A stretch of DNA of 64,000 bases from positions 17,115,375-17,179,374 of the forward strand of contig CAIIXF020000005.1 of the NCBI GenBank assembly GCA_903813345.2, given 5' to 3'. The stretch comes from Owenia fusiformis (taxonomy: Eukaryota > Annelida > Polychaeta > Sabellida > Oweniidae). Of the stretch, positions 24,001 through 33,500 are shown piece after piece; position 1 is the first letter of the stretch; each line of letters begins with the position of its first letter. The notes below the pieces were generated by a model, which worked only from the letters and a program-made list of their open reading frames with translations, searched no databases and was not told where the DNA came from. The translations under genes were made by a program, and so were the position numbers.

Positions 24001-25272
24001 GTTTTTCTGAGAGCTATTCATACTCCGGTAATCCTGTTGAACATTTTGAGTTTCATTTGCAGGTCCTCCTCTACCGTCAAAGTTATAACTAAATGAGTTC
24101 TTTGCAAGATTTATTCTATTAAGGCTATCATCTGTCATATTATACCTATTAGGTGGCATATTGTTTGGCATATCTAGAATCTCTTGATCTTTTTTGATAT
24201 AACGGCCAGTGTCTGGTTTGTAATATGCTCCAGATGTTTCACTTTGGGGATTTTGAGGTGGGGGATAATGTGTTGTTCTTGAGATCCACTTATCACCGTC
24301 AAGTCTGTTACTGTCTATAGAGCTCGATTCATTTTGGCGATGTTTCTCTTGTTGTGTAATATAACGTCCAGTGTCTGATTTGTAATAATCTCCAGATGTT
24401 CCACTTTTGGGATTTTGAGGTGGGGGATAGTGTGTTGTTCTTGAGATCCATTTATCTTCATCCATTTTGTTATTGCCTGATCTATTTTCTTGTTGGTTCT
24501 CTTGGGTTATGTATCTACCAGTGTCCAGTTGGTTTAAAACAACACCATCATTTTTAGGATTTTGAGGTGCTTCATGATGAGTGATTTTTGAACTCCATTT
24601 ATCATTATCAAATGTTTGCTTATCTGTTGATGGAACACCATTGGGGATGTTAGTTCTATCTTTAAGTCCCTTGTTGTGATTAATACGAGGAGAATTATGT
24701 TGAGTGTCATTTGATAATTTGTCCTCGTGCACAATGAAGCCATTTGGGTTTCTTTTATTATTGCTTTGTGCATTTGGGTTTTCATCAATAGCGTGAACCT
24801 TATTAGTTGGTGATTTCTTGGGTTTGGGAATCTTTTTGCTGGATTTATTTTTCTTCCGTCCTCCACAGCCTGGGTCTGAATCACTGTCTGAGTAGGCAGT
24901 GTTTATCTCTCCATTGTTCATAGGACTTTTAGCACTCTGACCAGTTCTTTTTTTAGTCCTGGACTTATTTCTTCGACCTCCACAACCAGGATCCGAGTCA
25001 CTCTCAACATCATTTACAACATCAGCTCTATCATTAATTTGATTTCTCCTTCCTCGAGATGATTTTTTATTCTTTCTGCGTTTTCTTCCCCCACACCCAG
25101 GGTCATCATCGCTATCATAATCACCAAGTTCAACTTGCCGATGTTGTGTGAATCTTCCGCCACATCCTCCCCCACCACTGACAAATCCCCCACACCCACT
25201 GACATTACCACTATCAGTAATCACAAGTCGACGTTTCCACCCTGGTACACAGCAGCAACAGGAATTTCCCAT
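12100..25272 (-). CDS. Acylated MGNSCCCC protein with modular charged helices
   Basis: Eleven coding exons (transcript order): 25272-23668, 21803-21657, 20945-20742, 20461-20111, 19681-19451, 19137-18958, 17117-16860, 16314-16192, 15968-15765, 12982-12710, 12267-12100. Each is a multiple of 3 with GT-AG borders, so all introns are phase 0 and the protein is 1247 aa. The N-terminus MGNSCCCC fits N-myristoylation plus palmitoylation. DPGCGGRK/R motifs recur at about residues 57, 94 and 133 among basic stretches. A ~50-aa repeat (DKW..SRTTHYPPPQNP...DTGRYI) occurs three times at 222-360. Residues 653-1192 carry five helical modules (S/T-E-x-D-L-K-x-LL-x-x-H-x-x-Q...E-R-x-R...L-x-x-R-x-K) in exons 4, 5, 7, 9 and 10, separated by acidic Ser-rich linkers (SSASSSSSSSSDDSDS). 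An acceptor at 25289-25290 implies an upstream 5' UTR exon, plausibly ending at 27631. The last exon contains GTAAGA just before its TGA, so an extra 3' exon cannot be excluded. I recognise no family; membrane scaffold is inference. Confidence 0.85.
12268..12709 (-). other. Last intron of the coiled-coil gene
   Basis: GT-AG intron between exons 10 and 11, AT-rich, with no further coding signal on either strand. Confidence 0.6.
13307..13420 (-). repeat. GTCACCAC-family repeat, short form
   Basis: Short ~115-bp form lacking the AAGGTC-rich interior. It shares AAGTTGGAGACTATAACAA and atgtcaccac...gtgacat-type ends with the other copies. It lies in the intron between exons 9 and 10 of the coiled-coil gene. 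Confidence 0.7.
13903..14821. mobile_element. mariner-like foldback element (two 3' halves head to head)
   Basis: The termini CAGGGTGTCTCAAAAAATGT and the reverse complement ending GAGACACCCT are flanked by TA. The two arms (13903-about 14300 and about 14470-14821) are inverted copies. Each contains the same degraded IS630/Tc1-mariner transposase C-terminus: on the minus strand FLCGYLKECFNAH and DLEQLKGNIQREIQNIP, on the plus strand GYLKDHFYAK and [13 protein letters not shown]. The C-termini face outward in both arms. Stops interrupt the plus-strand copy, so the element cannot encode an active transposase. A third fragment of the same arm is at 52927-53222. Confidence 0.8.
14822..15764. other. 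Intron remainder; nothing further seen
   Basis: AT-rich intron of the coiled-coil gene between the mariner foldback and exon 9. ORFs such as 15498-15719 lack family features. Confidence 0.5.
17170..18812. mobile_element. Large inverted-repeat element filling an intron
   Basis: The left arm (about 17170-17360, containing agaaatagcaataatatagc) is the diverged reverse complement of the right arm (about 18597-18812, containing gctatttcttag). Part of the left arm (tcattcatgaatttttagga onward) is tandemly repeated at about 17305 and 17485. A mariner-type foldback (17671-18318) is nested in the middle. A related fragment lies near 38240-38390. The whole intron between exons 6 and 7 of the coiled-coil gene is essentially this nest. 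Confidence 0.65.
17671..18318. mobile_element. mariner-like foldback, TA-flanked
   Basis: The TIRs CAAGGGCCGATCAAAA (left) and TTTTTGATCGGCCCTTG (right) are bordered by TA at 17669-17670 and 18319-18320. The outer ~200 bp of both sides are inverted copies (gttcattggtagtgacacag on the left, reverse complement on the right). On the minus strand 18219-17980 is open and ends RKCIATGDEYFK, resembling the end of mariner transposases (KCI...GDYFE). No catalytic region is seen. Confidence 0.7.
19301..19440 (-). repeat. GTCACCAC-family repeat, diverged short form
   Basis: It shares atgcaaaatgtcaccaccta, ttgttacagatgc and aaaaagttggagaccataac with the other copies. It abuts exon 5 of the coiled-coil gene (donor at 19450-19449). 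Confidence 0.65.
19795..20000. repeat. Dispersed repeat B, copy 1
   Basis: Similar in order and spacing to 21050-21255 (gataaatatc; gaaaaattcaaaa; catgcccaaa; agatctt; ccacctggtcac). An inverse copy is near 7290-7430 and a possible one near 38440-38700. No coding content. Confidence 0.6.
21050..21255. repeat. Dispersed repeat B, copy 2
   Basis: Direct-orientation diverged copy of 19795-20000, located in the intron between exons 2 and 3 of the coiled-coil gene. Confidence 0.6.
21316..21560. repeat. 21-bp tandem repeat (TTTGCATTTATATGTACATC)
   Basis: About eleven imperfect units of ttttgcatttatatgtacat. The unit length is a multiple of 3, so several frames stay open on both strands; these ORFs are not genes. 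Confidence 0.85.
22337..22447. repeat. 56-bp direct duplication
   Basis: aagctatactaaggcagagt starts at 22337 and again at 22393, with near-identical continuation through ccttcaaaatggattttcta. Degenerate atcctgtatcag repeats follow at 22690-22805. The rest of the 21804-23667 intron shows no gene. Confidence 0.8.
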
Positions 25273-25758
25273 ACTGTTTCATCAAATCCTGAAAATATAT
25301 AAAAATCAATCAATAAATATTCATCAGATGATTTAAAACTGTTTTTATTTTATATATAGCAATTTTAATTGAAGCTACCTTAATAATGATTAATCTTGAT
25401 TTCAAAGAGTGCCTTTCTTTCCTACTGTACAACTTTGAATCCCTGCCCAAACAAAGTATTCAAAGTATTTTTAGATTCAATGAATTGTACCTTTTAGGCC
25501 AAAAAGTTGTCATGTTAAATTCATTGCTATGATTGTAGATGACATTCCTGTAATGCATAATGTATTGAATACAACATAATTGAACACTCCCGATTCTATT
25601 GATAAGCTCTTCATATTTATTGTTAGTTAAAAGCATTTGGATTGGTTTAAACTGTAGTATTAATAATTCATGATTTCTGAGAAGTAAAATTCTGTAAAAT
25701 GAAGTCAATTTGCTTTTGACATGAAAGTGGTAACTGCCAATATTGCAACCAACAGAGT

Positions 25759-25772
25759 GTTACCATAGCAAC
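25759..25772. promoter_or_regulatory. Candidate RFX X-box upstream of coiled-coil gene
   Basis: GTTACCATAGCAAC fits the RFX X-box consensus (RYYNYYATRRNRAC) at every position. It lies 487 bp upstream of the MGNSCCCC start codon. X-boxes mark many cilia genes. A single motif in AT-rich DNA can occur by chance, so function is inference. Confidence 0.4.
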
Positions 25773-26639
25773 AAAGAAACAGAAAAAACAGAAAAGTAAC
25801 TGACTACATTTCATTATTAGGAGACAACACAGGTTTGTAGGTTTCATGTATTCATAATATCTTTAAAAAACAAACATACAGACCAAACATTAGCATTACC
25901 ATGGATCATTATTAACTATTTAGCATTTATGAACATGACTACATGTACATTGAAAATATGAGCCTTGCCATAGGAAAACCGGTCTTATCACAAAAATTTT
26001 ATTTGTGCTACAGAGTCAAAAATATGCCCATGCAAGATTAAGAGAAATATGTGCTAAATTCAAATCCGTCTTTTTGGTCTATATCCGCAAGGAAATATTG
26101 TTAAGACACAAGCAATGACTCATTTGAAAGGTCTCTTTGTGCTTTTTAAAAAAAACAAAAAATCAAAACATTGAAAAAGACCCTTTTTTCTGTAGCCATG
26201 GCTCATATGTAATCTGAGTTCCAGGCCTGTAAATTTTGAGGTCATGCTTCATACTTAATAAAGCATAATAGGGCCCATGATACAATGAATATCAGAGGGC
26301 CATTATCTCAATCCACGACCGTCATTTAAAAATTAATTGAAACTAGAAATCGGCAACTCCGCGGAGTAGCAAATCCGAATGAACACTATAAATCATGAAT
26401 CTGTACAGTTACAATGTAATATTTAACATCTATTCTTCCCTTCAATAAATACTTGGGATCATTGTAATATCATGTAACAATACTTAAAAGTAATGGTGAA
26501 TTGTGGACAGCTGGGGGGAATCACAATCTGTGCGCAAAATTATTTAGTGTTTACATCAATATTTCTTTATAAATAATATAAACAAGGCTCACCATGCAGC
26601 ACAATCTGATGAATTGTATATTGTATATACAATATTATT

Positions 26640-27320
26640 GTACATACCGTGACAATGCTATATCATATTGCAAGGCCTAGCTGTCATGGTAATGTTAAAG
26701 CCTTATATGACTGTGACAATGTTCACGGTCTTGAATGAGATTAGAATTATAGAATTATAGTAGAAGTAGTCGAGATTAACAATACCACGGTCATGACAGG
26801 CCTTGCAACCACTGTCACTGTCATATTAGGCTTGAACATAAGAAAGGTCATGACAGGCCTTGCAACCCTTGTCACGGTCATATCAGTCTTTAACATTATC
26901 ACTAATCAGGCTTTAACATAACCCCGGTCATGACAGGCCTTGCAACCATTGTCACGGTCATATCAGGCTTTGACATTAGGCTTTAACATTATCAGACTTT
27001 TACAATTACCAAGTTCATGACAGCCCTTGCAACGCCTGTCACGGTCATATCAGGCTTTAACATAACCACGATTATGACAGGCTTGCAACCATTGTCACAG
27101 TCATGCCAGGCTTTAACATTACCACGGTCATGACAGGCCTTGCAATATAGAATAGCATTGTCACGGATCAGGCTTTAACATTACCACAGTCATGACAGGT
27201 ATTGCAATGTAATATAGCATTGTAACGGTTATACCAGGTTTTCACAATAACACTACCACAGGATCCTTGCGCAACTTAAAATCACTTAAATATCATTGTG
27301 ACGGTTATGCCAGGCATAAG
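26640..27320. repeat. Minisatellite, about 57-80-bp unit
   Basis: Ten or so imperfect units contain tcatgacaggccttgcaacc and tgtcacggtcatatcaggct, followed by tttaacat. Unit spacing varies (57 and 80 bp between adjacent ccttgcaac marks). It lies upstream of the coiled-coil gene's start, probably in its first intron. Confidence 0.85.
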
Positions 27321-27390
27321 TCTTAATGCAACAGATAGGGTCACACCTTAGAGCGAACCACGAAAGGGAAAATTGCCATCGTCGAACTAA

Positions 27391-27557
27391 CATGGGCGTA
27401 GCGCCCGGTACGCTGGGTACGCACAGGCGTACCAGATGGTTCCAAATTCGCCTGGGGGAGAACCCCGAAACCCCCCTGAATGCTCGCTTTTTGATTCACT
27501 CAACTCTTGTTCCCATGGTGGTGGCGTACTTCTTAGAAAAATAGCGCTACGCCCATG
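27391..27557. mobile_element. MITE with 5-bp target duplication
   Basis: TIRs CATGGGCGTAGCGC / GCGCTACGCCCATG are flanked on both sides by ACTAA. It shares the GGCGTAGC-type core and 5-bp duplication length with elements at 30100 and 52470. No transposase. Confidence 0.7.
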
Positions 27558-27624
27558 ACTAAGTTCCACTATATGTAACTGGCTTTGAACCCAGGCAAAA
27601 TGAATAATGTAAAAGAAAGAAACT

Positions 27625-27970
27625 ACTCACCCCACCTTACACGCTGAAATTATAATCACATCATGGTTGGATCTTTTTGACATTTGAATTTGATTGATTT
27701 GTTGTTTGTTTGCTGTTGACTTTTAATTTTAGTTTTCCTTCATTTCCTTCGTCTTCCTGGTTCAAATCGTCAAAAGAGACAGGATTTTGCTTTTCATTGG
27801 CCTATCGAATATGTTTGAATCTATATGATTAATACATTAACCCATTGTCTGTGCAACAATCTAATCCAATGTTTTCAAATGAGATCAAATTTTGAAATAG
27901 TTGCCACAGAATTTTGCGCATGCGCGAAGTATACCACTTCCGGTTTAAATATTTCTGATTACAGGTGAGT
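27625..27970. promoter_or_regulatory. Probable bidirectional promoter
   Basis: GCGCATGCGC (27916-27925, NRF1 palindrome) and CACTTCCGG (27935-27943, ETS type) lie just before a perfect plus-strand splice donor CAG|GTGAGT (exon end 27964). That donor could join the kinesin acceptor at 30428 (coding exon begins 30429). On the minus strand a good donor GGG|GTGAGT ends a possible exon at 27631, and a CCAAT box lies near 27797-27801. This fits a TATA-less divergent promoter for the kinesin (+) and the coiled-coil gene (-). Start sites are inferred, not shown. Confidence 0.5.
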
Positions 27971-28167
27971 TTTGTTTTCATTTGTAAAATGCAAAGTGGA
28001 AATGAAATATTTTGAGTGCTAGTCTCGACGGTCTTTGACACATTTTGTGACAAAATTGTTTTAACCACAGATCTTGACCAGATCGTTTTGTAGTAGGATC
28101 TCATAGGCTCAAAGAATAATTTAGAAAATTTATTCAACGTTCAAAATTTTGAGCTGACTTCAAAACC

Positions 28168-28243
28168 ATAGGCTAAGGGTTAAGTAATAGTAAGCTGTAT
28201 ACAGAAGAGTATACAGCTTACTATTACTTAACCCTTAGCCTAT
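28168..28243. repeat. Perfect 35-bp inverted repeat, 6-nt loop
   Basis: Arm 28168-28202 (ataggctaagggttaagtaa ...) and arm 28209-28243 are exact reverse complements around agaaga. It lies just downstream of the inferred promoter, within the kinesin 5' intron. It may be a tiny hairpin MITE; no U-tract terminator logic applies to Pol II. Confidence 0.85.
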
Positions 28244-28985
28244 GTTCAAAACAGTGCATGGATTTTCTAAATAGGACAAAACTCTATTAATCTGCTCCGA
28301 TGCCTGTGGACTAGGACTTATTTTCATTAGGTAGAACACCAATGCAACAGAATCATGGGAAGTAAGTCACCCCAGGTCCTCTGTTACCTCAGTAACATAT
28401 AAGCATGGGCTTTCTCTTGAAAGAGGGGGGAGGTATTAGTTATCGTTAAACTCAATATCGACTTTCTTTACTATTAGGAATTTTCTTGGCCGTTAGGCAG
28501 GGCCATAAGACATCTCAGATAAATGAGGCCCAGGCTAGGTCTATAATGTTGTTGGACTAGAGAGGTATAAGAGTGGGGGGGGGTGTCCGGTGTTGACTTA
28601 CATTCGACCAGATATAATCTTGATTTACGTCGTTAGATTACGGACGACCAGAGTGTTCTGGCGAAAGAAGTCAGAAGTATCCAAATTTTGTGATATGCTG
28701 AGACCTATCTAGTTTCGAAGAAGCTACTTGACATCTGTGATTAGATATTTAAAATTCGATCAAAATGATGTCATATTTGAAATCTATATGTAAAAGTACA
28801 TCTAGAAATATCGTTTCGAAAATTGATCAACTTTGAAAGTTTAATTTTTGAAAATGTGACTTATAGTTTGGGTAACTTTCTACTCTTCCCGCCATGCTAT
28901 CTGACCCAAATGAGCCACCTGGTGGTAAAACTGGTAACTACTTTCTCGCATCTGATCTATATTCCTTGAAGGGTTTGCGTTAGAT

Positions 28986-29491
28986 CTTAAAGATGCATTA
29001 TGCCATAGGTTTCTCCCCAAAACAATCAATGATGTCCTATTGTTATTGCTCATATAATATCTCACATACCATGGATATATCTTGAGAATAACTTTTGGGT
29101 ATATTATTGCCGAAATATCGGAAATAATCAACAGAACAACCAAACTCCAGAATTAACACAATCGATTCCTCGGCTATCGAGGGGAATCCCCATTGAGTCA
29201 CACAAGCGCACAACGCCTTGAACCAGGGAGCCAATCAGGTTTATGATAAACAAATTAAGCAACCAATCAGATAACAGGAAGACTTTCCCGGAATATTCAA
29301 ATTTCAGATTGAATTAATTTCTTCGAAAATAATTAGATCGGCCAGCACAATCGCAAAATTAACACCGAAAGAGGGGGGTTTGGGCCTTCTTCTTTGGTAA
29401 GTAGATGGGAATATATGTGGTGAAACTCAATATGCAAAAAAGTCCAAAGGTGTCTTGATTGTGCTATCCTATGGCATAGTGCCTCTTTAAG
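28986..29491. mobile_element. TIR element (MITE), about 505 bp
   Basis: The left end cttaaagatgcattatgcca and the right end (29468-29491, reverse complement with few mismatches) form ~24-bp TIRs. Homology continues inward (gat-gtcc / gattgtgct). No transposase frame. The remaining 5' intron sequence (27965-30428) has no gene. Confidence 0.65.
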
Positions 29492-30099
29492 ACATCTTTG
29501 GATGCAGTCCAAAAATCATTACCCTTTTCTTTTCAGGAAATATCTTGTCTTACAACAAAACTACATAATAAAGTTACATACAGACTATTGACAATTTAAA
29601 AAAAACTTTAAAAATGACTGAGATCACACTTACTAGTTTATGTACCATTATCCTCTTTGAAGTGGAAACAACAGTGCATGTAACCTCTTGTATACTAGCC
29701 TCTAAAAAGGGTTTGAAACCTAGCATTTTTCATTTTTGGCCAGTTTTTGGATATTTACATCTACAAACACTATATTTGTAGTTCAATTTCATAAGAATAG
29801 TAAACATGGACCCATTACATACATTTTAAAACATAATTTGTGAAGATTGGATAACACATGCCGAAGTTAGAGCAGTTTTAGTGAAAAATTCTGTCACTCT
29901 GGGTTCCAAATGGATTTTATTTGCGACAGATATATCCGTCATTCTGGGTATTCAAGAGGTTAATGATCGGGCAATATGGGCTTTCAAGAATTAAGTCTTT
30001 TGAAAGCCCAGGGGCTAACTTTACCTTCTTCCAAGGCTTTTTCTATATTCCGGACTCAGAGATTTATACATGTAGCCACTAATGTATTCATTAGTTCTC

Positions 30100-30308
30100 C
30101 AGGCCCGTAGCCAGGATTTGCTAAGGGGGGGTTCATTTTTCAAAAATTTCCAGGGGGGGTTCACATTTGACAATTTTGGCCCAAATATGGCTAAAATCAC
30201 TTGAGAAGTGCTCAAAATGGTGAAAAACTGCATGATTTTGAAAGAATTTTTGGCCAGGGGGGGGGGGGTTCGCCCGAACCCTGCGAACCCCCCCTGGCTA
30301 CGGGCCTG
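30100..30308. mobile_element. CAGGCCCGTAGCC-family MITE, copy 1
   Basis: TIRs CAGGCCCGTAGCCAGG / CCTGGCTACGGGCCTG are flanked by TTCTC on both sides (5-bp target duplication). The interior holds poly-G tracts and a subterminal ggggggttc theme. A second copy is at 52470-52623. Confidence 0.8.
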
Positions 30309-30520
30309 TTCTCATTTGTGCTTTTGGTTGCTTACTACTGTATTTATCAAACAAATTGAATGTACAGGTACCTTTGTGTAACCCTTTCTAGAAATGTAAC
30401 AATGATTTTTTTATATTTTATTTTTCAGATGTTCATTTTGAGGTGGTTCCATGGTGTCAATGAATCCCTTGAACTTCTGAACAAGTTACACATTAGCTGC
30501 ATCTGAGCACTGAAGTAGAG

Positions 30521-33500
30521 ATGGCGAATAATGTTTTAGTAGCTGTAAGGGTCCGCCCTTTCATATCCTTTTTTGATTAAAAAATCAAGAGTCACGGTTT
30601 ACTATTTATAGGCCATATTTCTGGTGTAAAATTAACTTCTTTTACTTTAATAATATGCTTAGTAACATTAAGATATTTTTCCCTTTTGTTTTTCATCACA
30701 TAATCAATTTCATAAAATATAATTTACAACTGTTCTATCTGCGAAGAAGTCAGTATCTTCTGCAGATCCTCATATGGTAACAACACAAATTTCTGATTAT
30801 TATACAGATGATTTTACACAGTTGTGATGTCCATTTTGATCTTAATGACCTCATATGCATGTCCCTTGTCATTTGAATGTGAAGAGAATATTGTTGCTTG
30901 ATAAGATGTAGCCCTGCAAGGACTTGAAGTTTTAAGACTGCAACATTTATACATAAACCAATGGTAGAGGTGTGAAGAACAACCAACTTGAGAAAATTGG
31001 TGAACTGCCACCTATATAAGTCACGTCTCCCATTGATCAGTGATTTTTGTTATGATCTTTAACTGTTGTGTACAGTAAACGTGAAATAGACAAACGTGCC
31101 CAGCTAATAATCAACATGCAAGGAAAGATGACGCTTCTTTTCAACCCCAAAGATCCAAAAGCAGACCCAAGGAAATTTACGTTTGATCATTCCTATTGGT
31201 CACATGATGAATACAAAGAGACATCTAGTGGGTACCTCGAGCCTACTGGCTCTAAATATACTGACCAGGTATGAATGTCACATTTCAAGAAAATGACTTG
31301 TTTTACTTTTTATTGTTCATATGAACTCCAAATGGAGCTCTAACGAATATATCAAGGGCTAGAAGTAATTCACCTTTGTAAGTACATTTATATAATGTAT
31401 AAGAAAAAGACAAAATTATACAATAAATTTATGATATACAGTTGTATGTTTTTTTCGTATAGTAATCATCCCTCAGTCACTAGTCTCTCAGTAGTATACA
31501 GGTGTCTTCCCACATCTCGTACATACTGCATTTTTTTATATAATAATATCACCTATCTATATTATAGTTGAAACTTTACAAAGACCTAGGACAGGGGATG
31601 CTAACCAATGCATGGGAAGGCTATAACTGTTCAATATTTGCATATGGCCAGACTGGAAGTGGAAAGTCCTATTCTATTATGGGTTATGGAGCTAATAAAG
31701 GTACGCAGGAAGCTTGAAAGGAAGTTTGACTCGCTTAAAATACTTGAGCATTCTGTTTTCTAGAGAATAATTTTGATTTCATTTGCATTGATTAATCAAT
31801 TGAATTAACCGCAGGGACATTTTAAGTTGCCTGTCTGGTTTTGAATAGTACTCTATCACATAGTTTTTCTTATCAAAATGGATTAATTCAACTTTAAAAA
31901 GCGCATATTTTATGAATCTGAATGCATTACATAACATTAAGAATAAGAACCCAGCCCATGTGTAAGCCGGGTGTGTATGCTGCCATTAACACAGGCAATC
32001 AATGTGTTCTAGGTTTTTGAGATTTTTGTTTTATTTTTTTTACCGCAGGTTTAGTGCCTCAAGTTGGAGAAAACCTCTTTAAGGAAATTTCTGCTAAACA
32101 GAATAAAGATATTGAATATCAGGTAAGAATATTTAAAGGGACTGCGTCAAATTGTATGTGACTTTTTCATTTGAAATATTTTTTGTTTTAGTGGAAGGGT
32201 AAACTGCTTTTTACATTAAGATAAAAATATTTGAATAAAGTACATGTAGCAATTTTATCTACTCAACAAAGAGTGGTAAAGAATCAATTTACTTTGTAAT
32301 TTACTTACACAAAGAGCAACATTTTCACCTGTTCTTCTTTCTTACTTTTATATGCTTTTAAGAGATTTTCTTCTTGTTATATTTTATTATAAAATAATTT
32401 TGATTCCCCTCTTTAATATACTGTTTTTCTTGTTTTTGTTTATTTATTTATTTCAAAAAAATAATAATAATAAAAAATAATTAATATACTGTTCATGTGA
32501 ATTATCACTGGTTATAAAGACTTATTGTTTATGGTTGCTGCTTATGGTTTCCCATCAGGACAATAATTATATGTCTATTAATGTTGTCATGGGCATAGTT
32601 AGCTCATGAGGCAGCCAGCCAAAATGTACAGACAAATACCATGTCCCTTGGAATCATAAGATCATATTTTGCTTAAATTTTGCCTCGGTTATTTTTGGTT
32701 CCTGAATATGCACCCAATTGTAACATTACATTGAGTGGATGTCCCATAACTTTATTATTAGGTGACCTTCAGTATGCTGGAGATTTACAATGAAAAGGTG
32801 AAGGATTTGTTAAGCAAGAAGAAAGCCCCATCTACTGGCTTACAAATAAGGCAGTCACCACAGAAAGGATTCTATGGTAACATAATATTTGGCAATTATT
32901 TAGAAGTAAATCACTAGAAAATGGCAACAGATTATCTCATGTTCAAAGAGTGTACACTGTACATTGTATATGAAGCTCTCTTTTAAGAAGCGAAATCAAG
33001 ATTTTAAAAAAGTAATTTCCCCAAGGCTGGAGATTTTCATTAGATAAAAACATATCTTTGGAAGTCTTACAACAAATGAGTGCATTTATTGAGTAATCTT
33101 TAAAAATGTGCAAAACCTTGTGAAAATGTTTATTGTCTAGCTAGACAGGCTGTGGGTGTATGGTATATTAAATATTATATGTTTTAAGTGAACATAAAGA
33201 TGGCAGTCAAATGCTTTGTCCATTTCAAGAGCTGTAAAAGTCAAATAATTTGCCTAAATGTGAGAATATATCTGATAAAATCCACGTGTTTTCCAGTTGT
33301 TGATTTGAGCGAAGTACCTGTAGGAAGTTTCGAGGATGTGAAGGCACGCATGGGTGAGGGAAACAGAAATCGAACAATTGGTCAGACCAAAATGAATGAA
33401 ACTAGCAGGTATTGTATTTAATGAAAATGTGCATCGGACAATTATTCTAACTTTCAAGAAAATATAAAGTAATTGTCATGTACTTGCTTGAAAAACGAAC

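Noticed and set aside
30521-31268. GT-AG splicing of KIF28 exon 1 at GTAAGG (30544)
   Set aside because: Joining GCT to the sequence after CAG at 31075 creates an immediate TAA, and drops the conserved RVRPF motif; the AT-AC solution keeps both.
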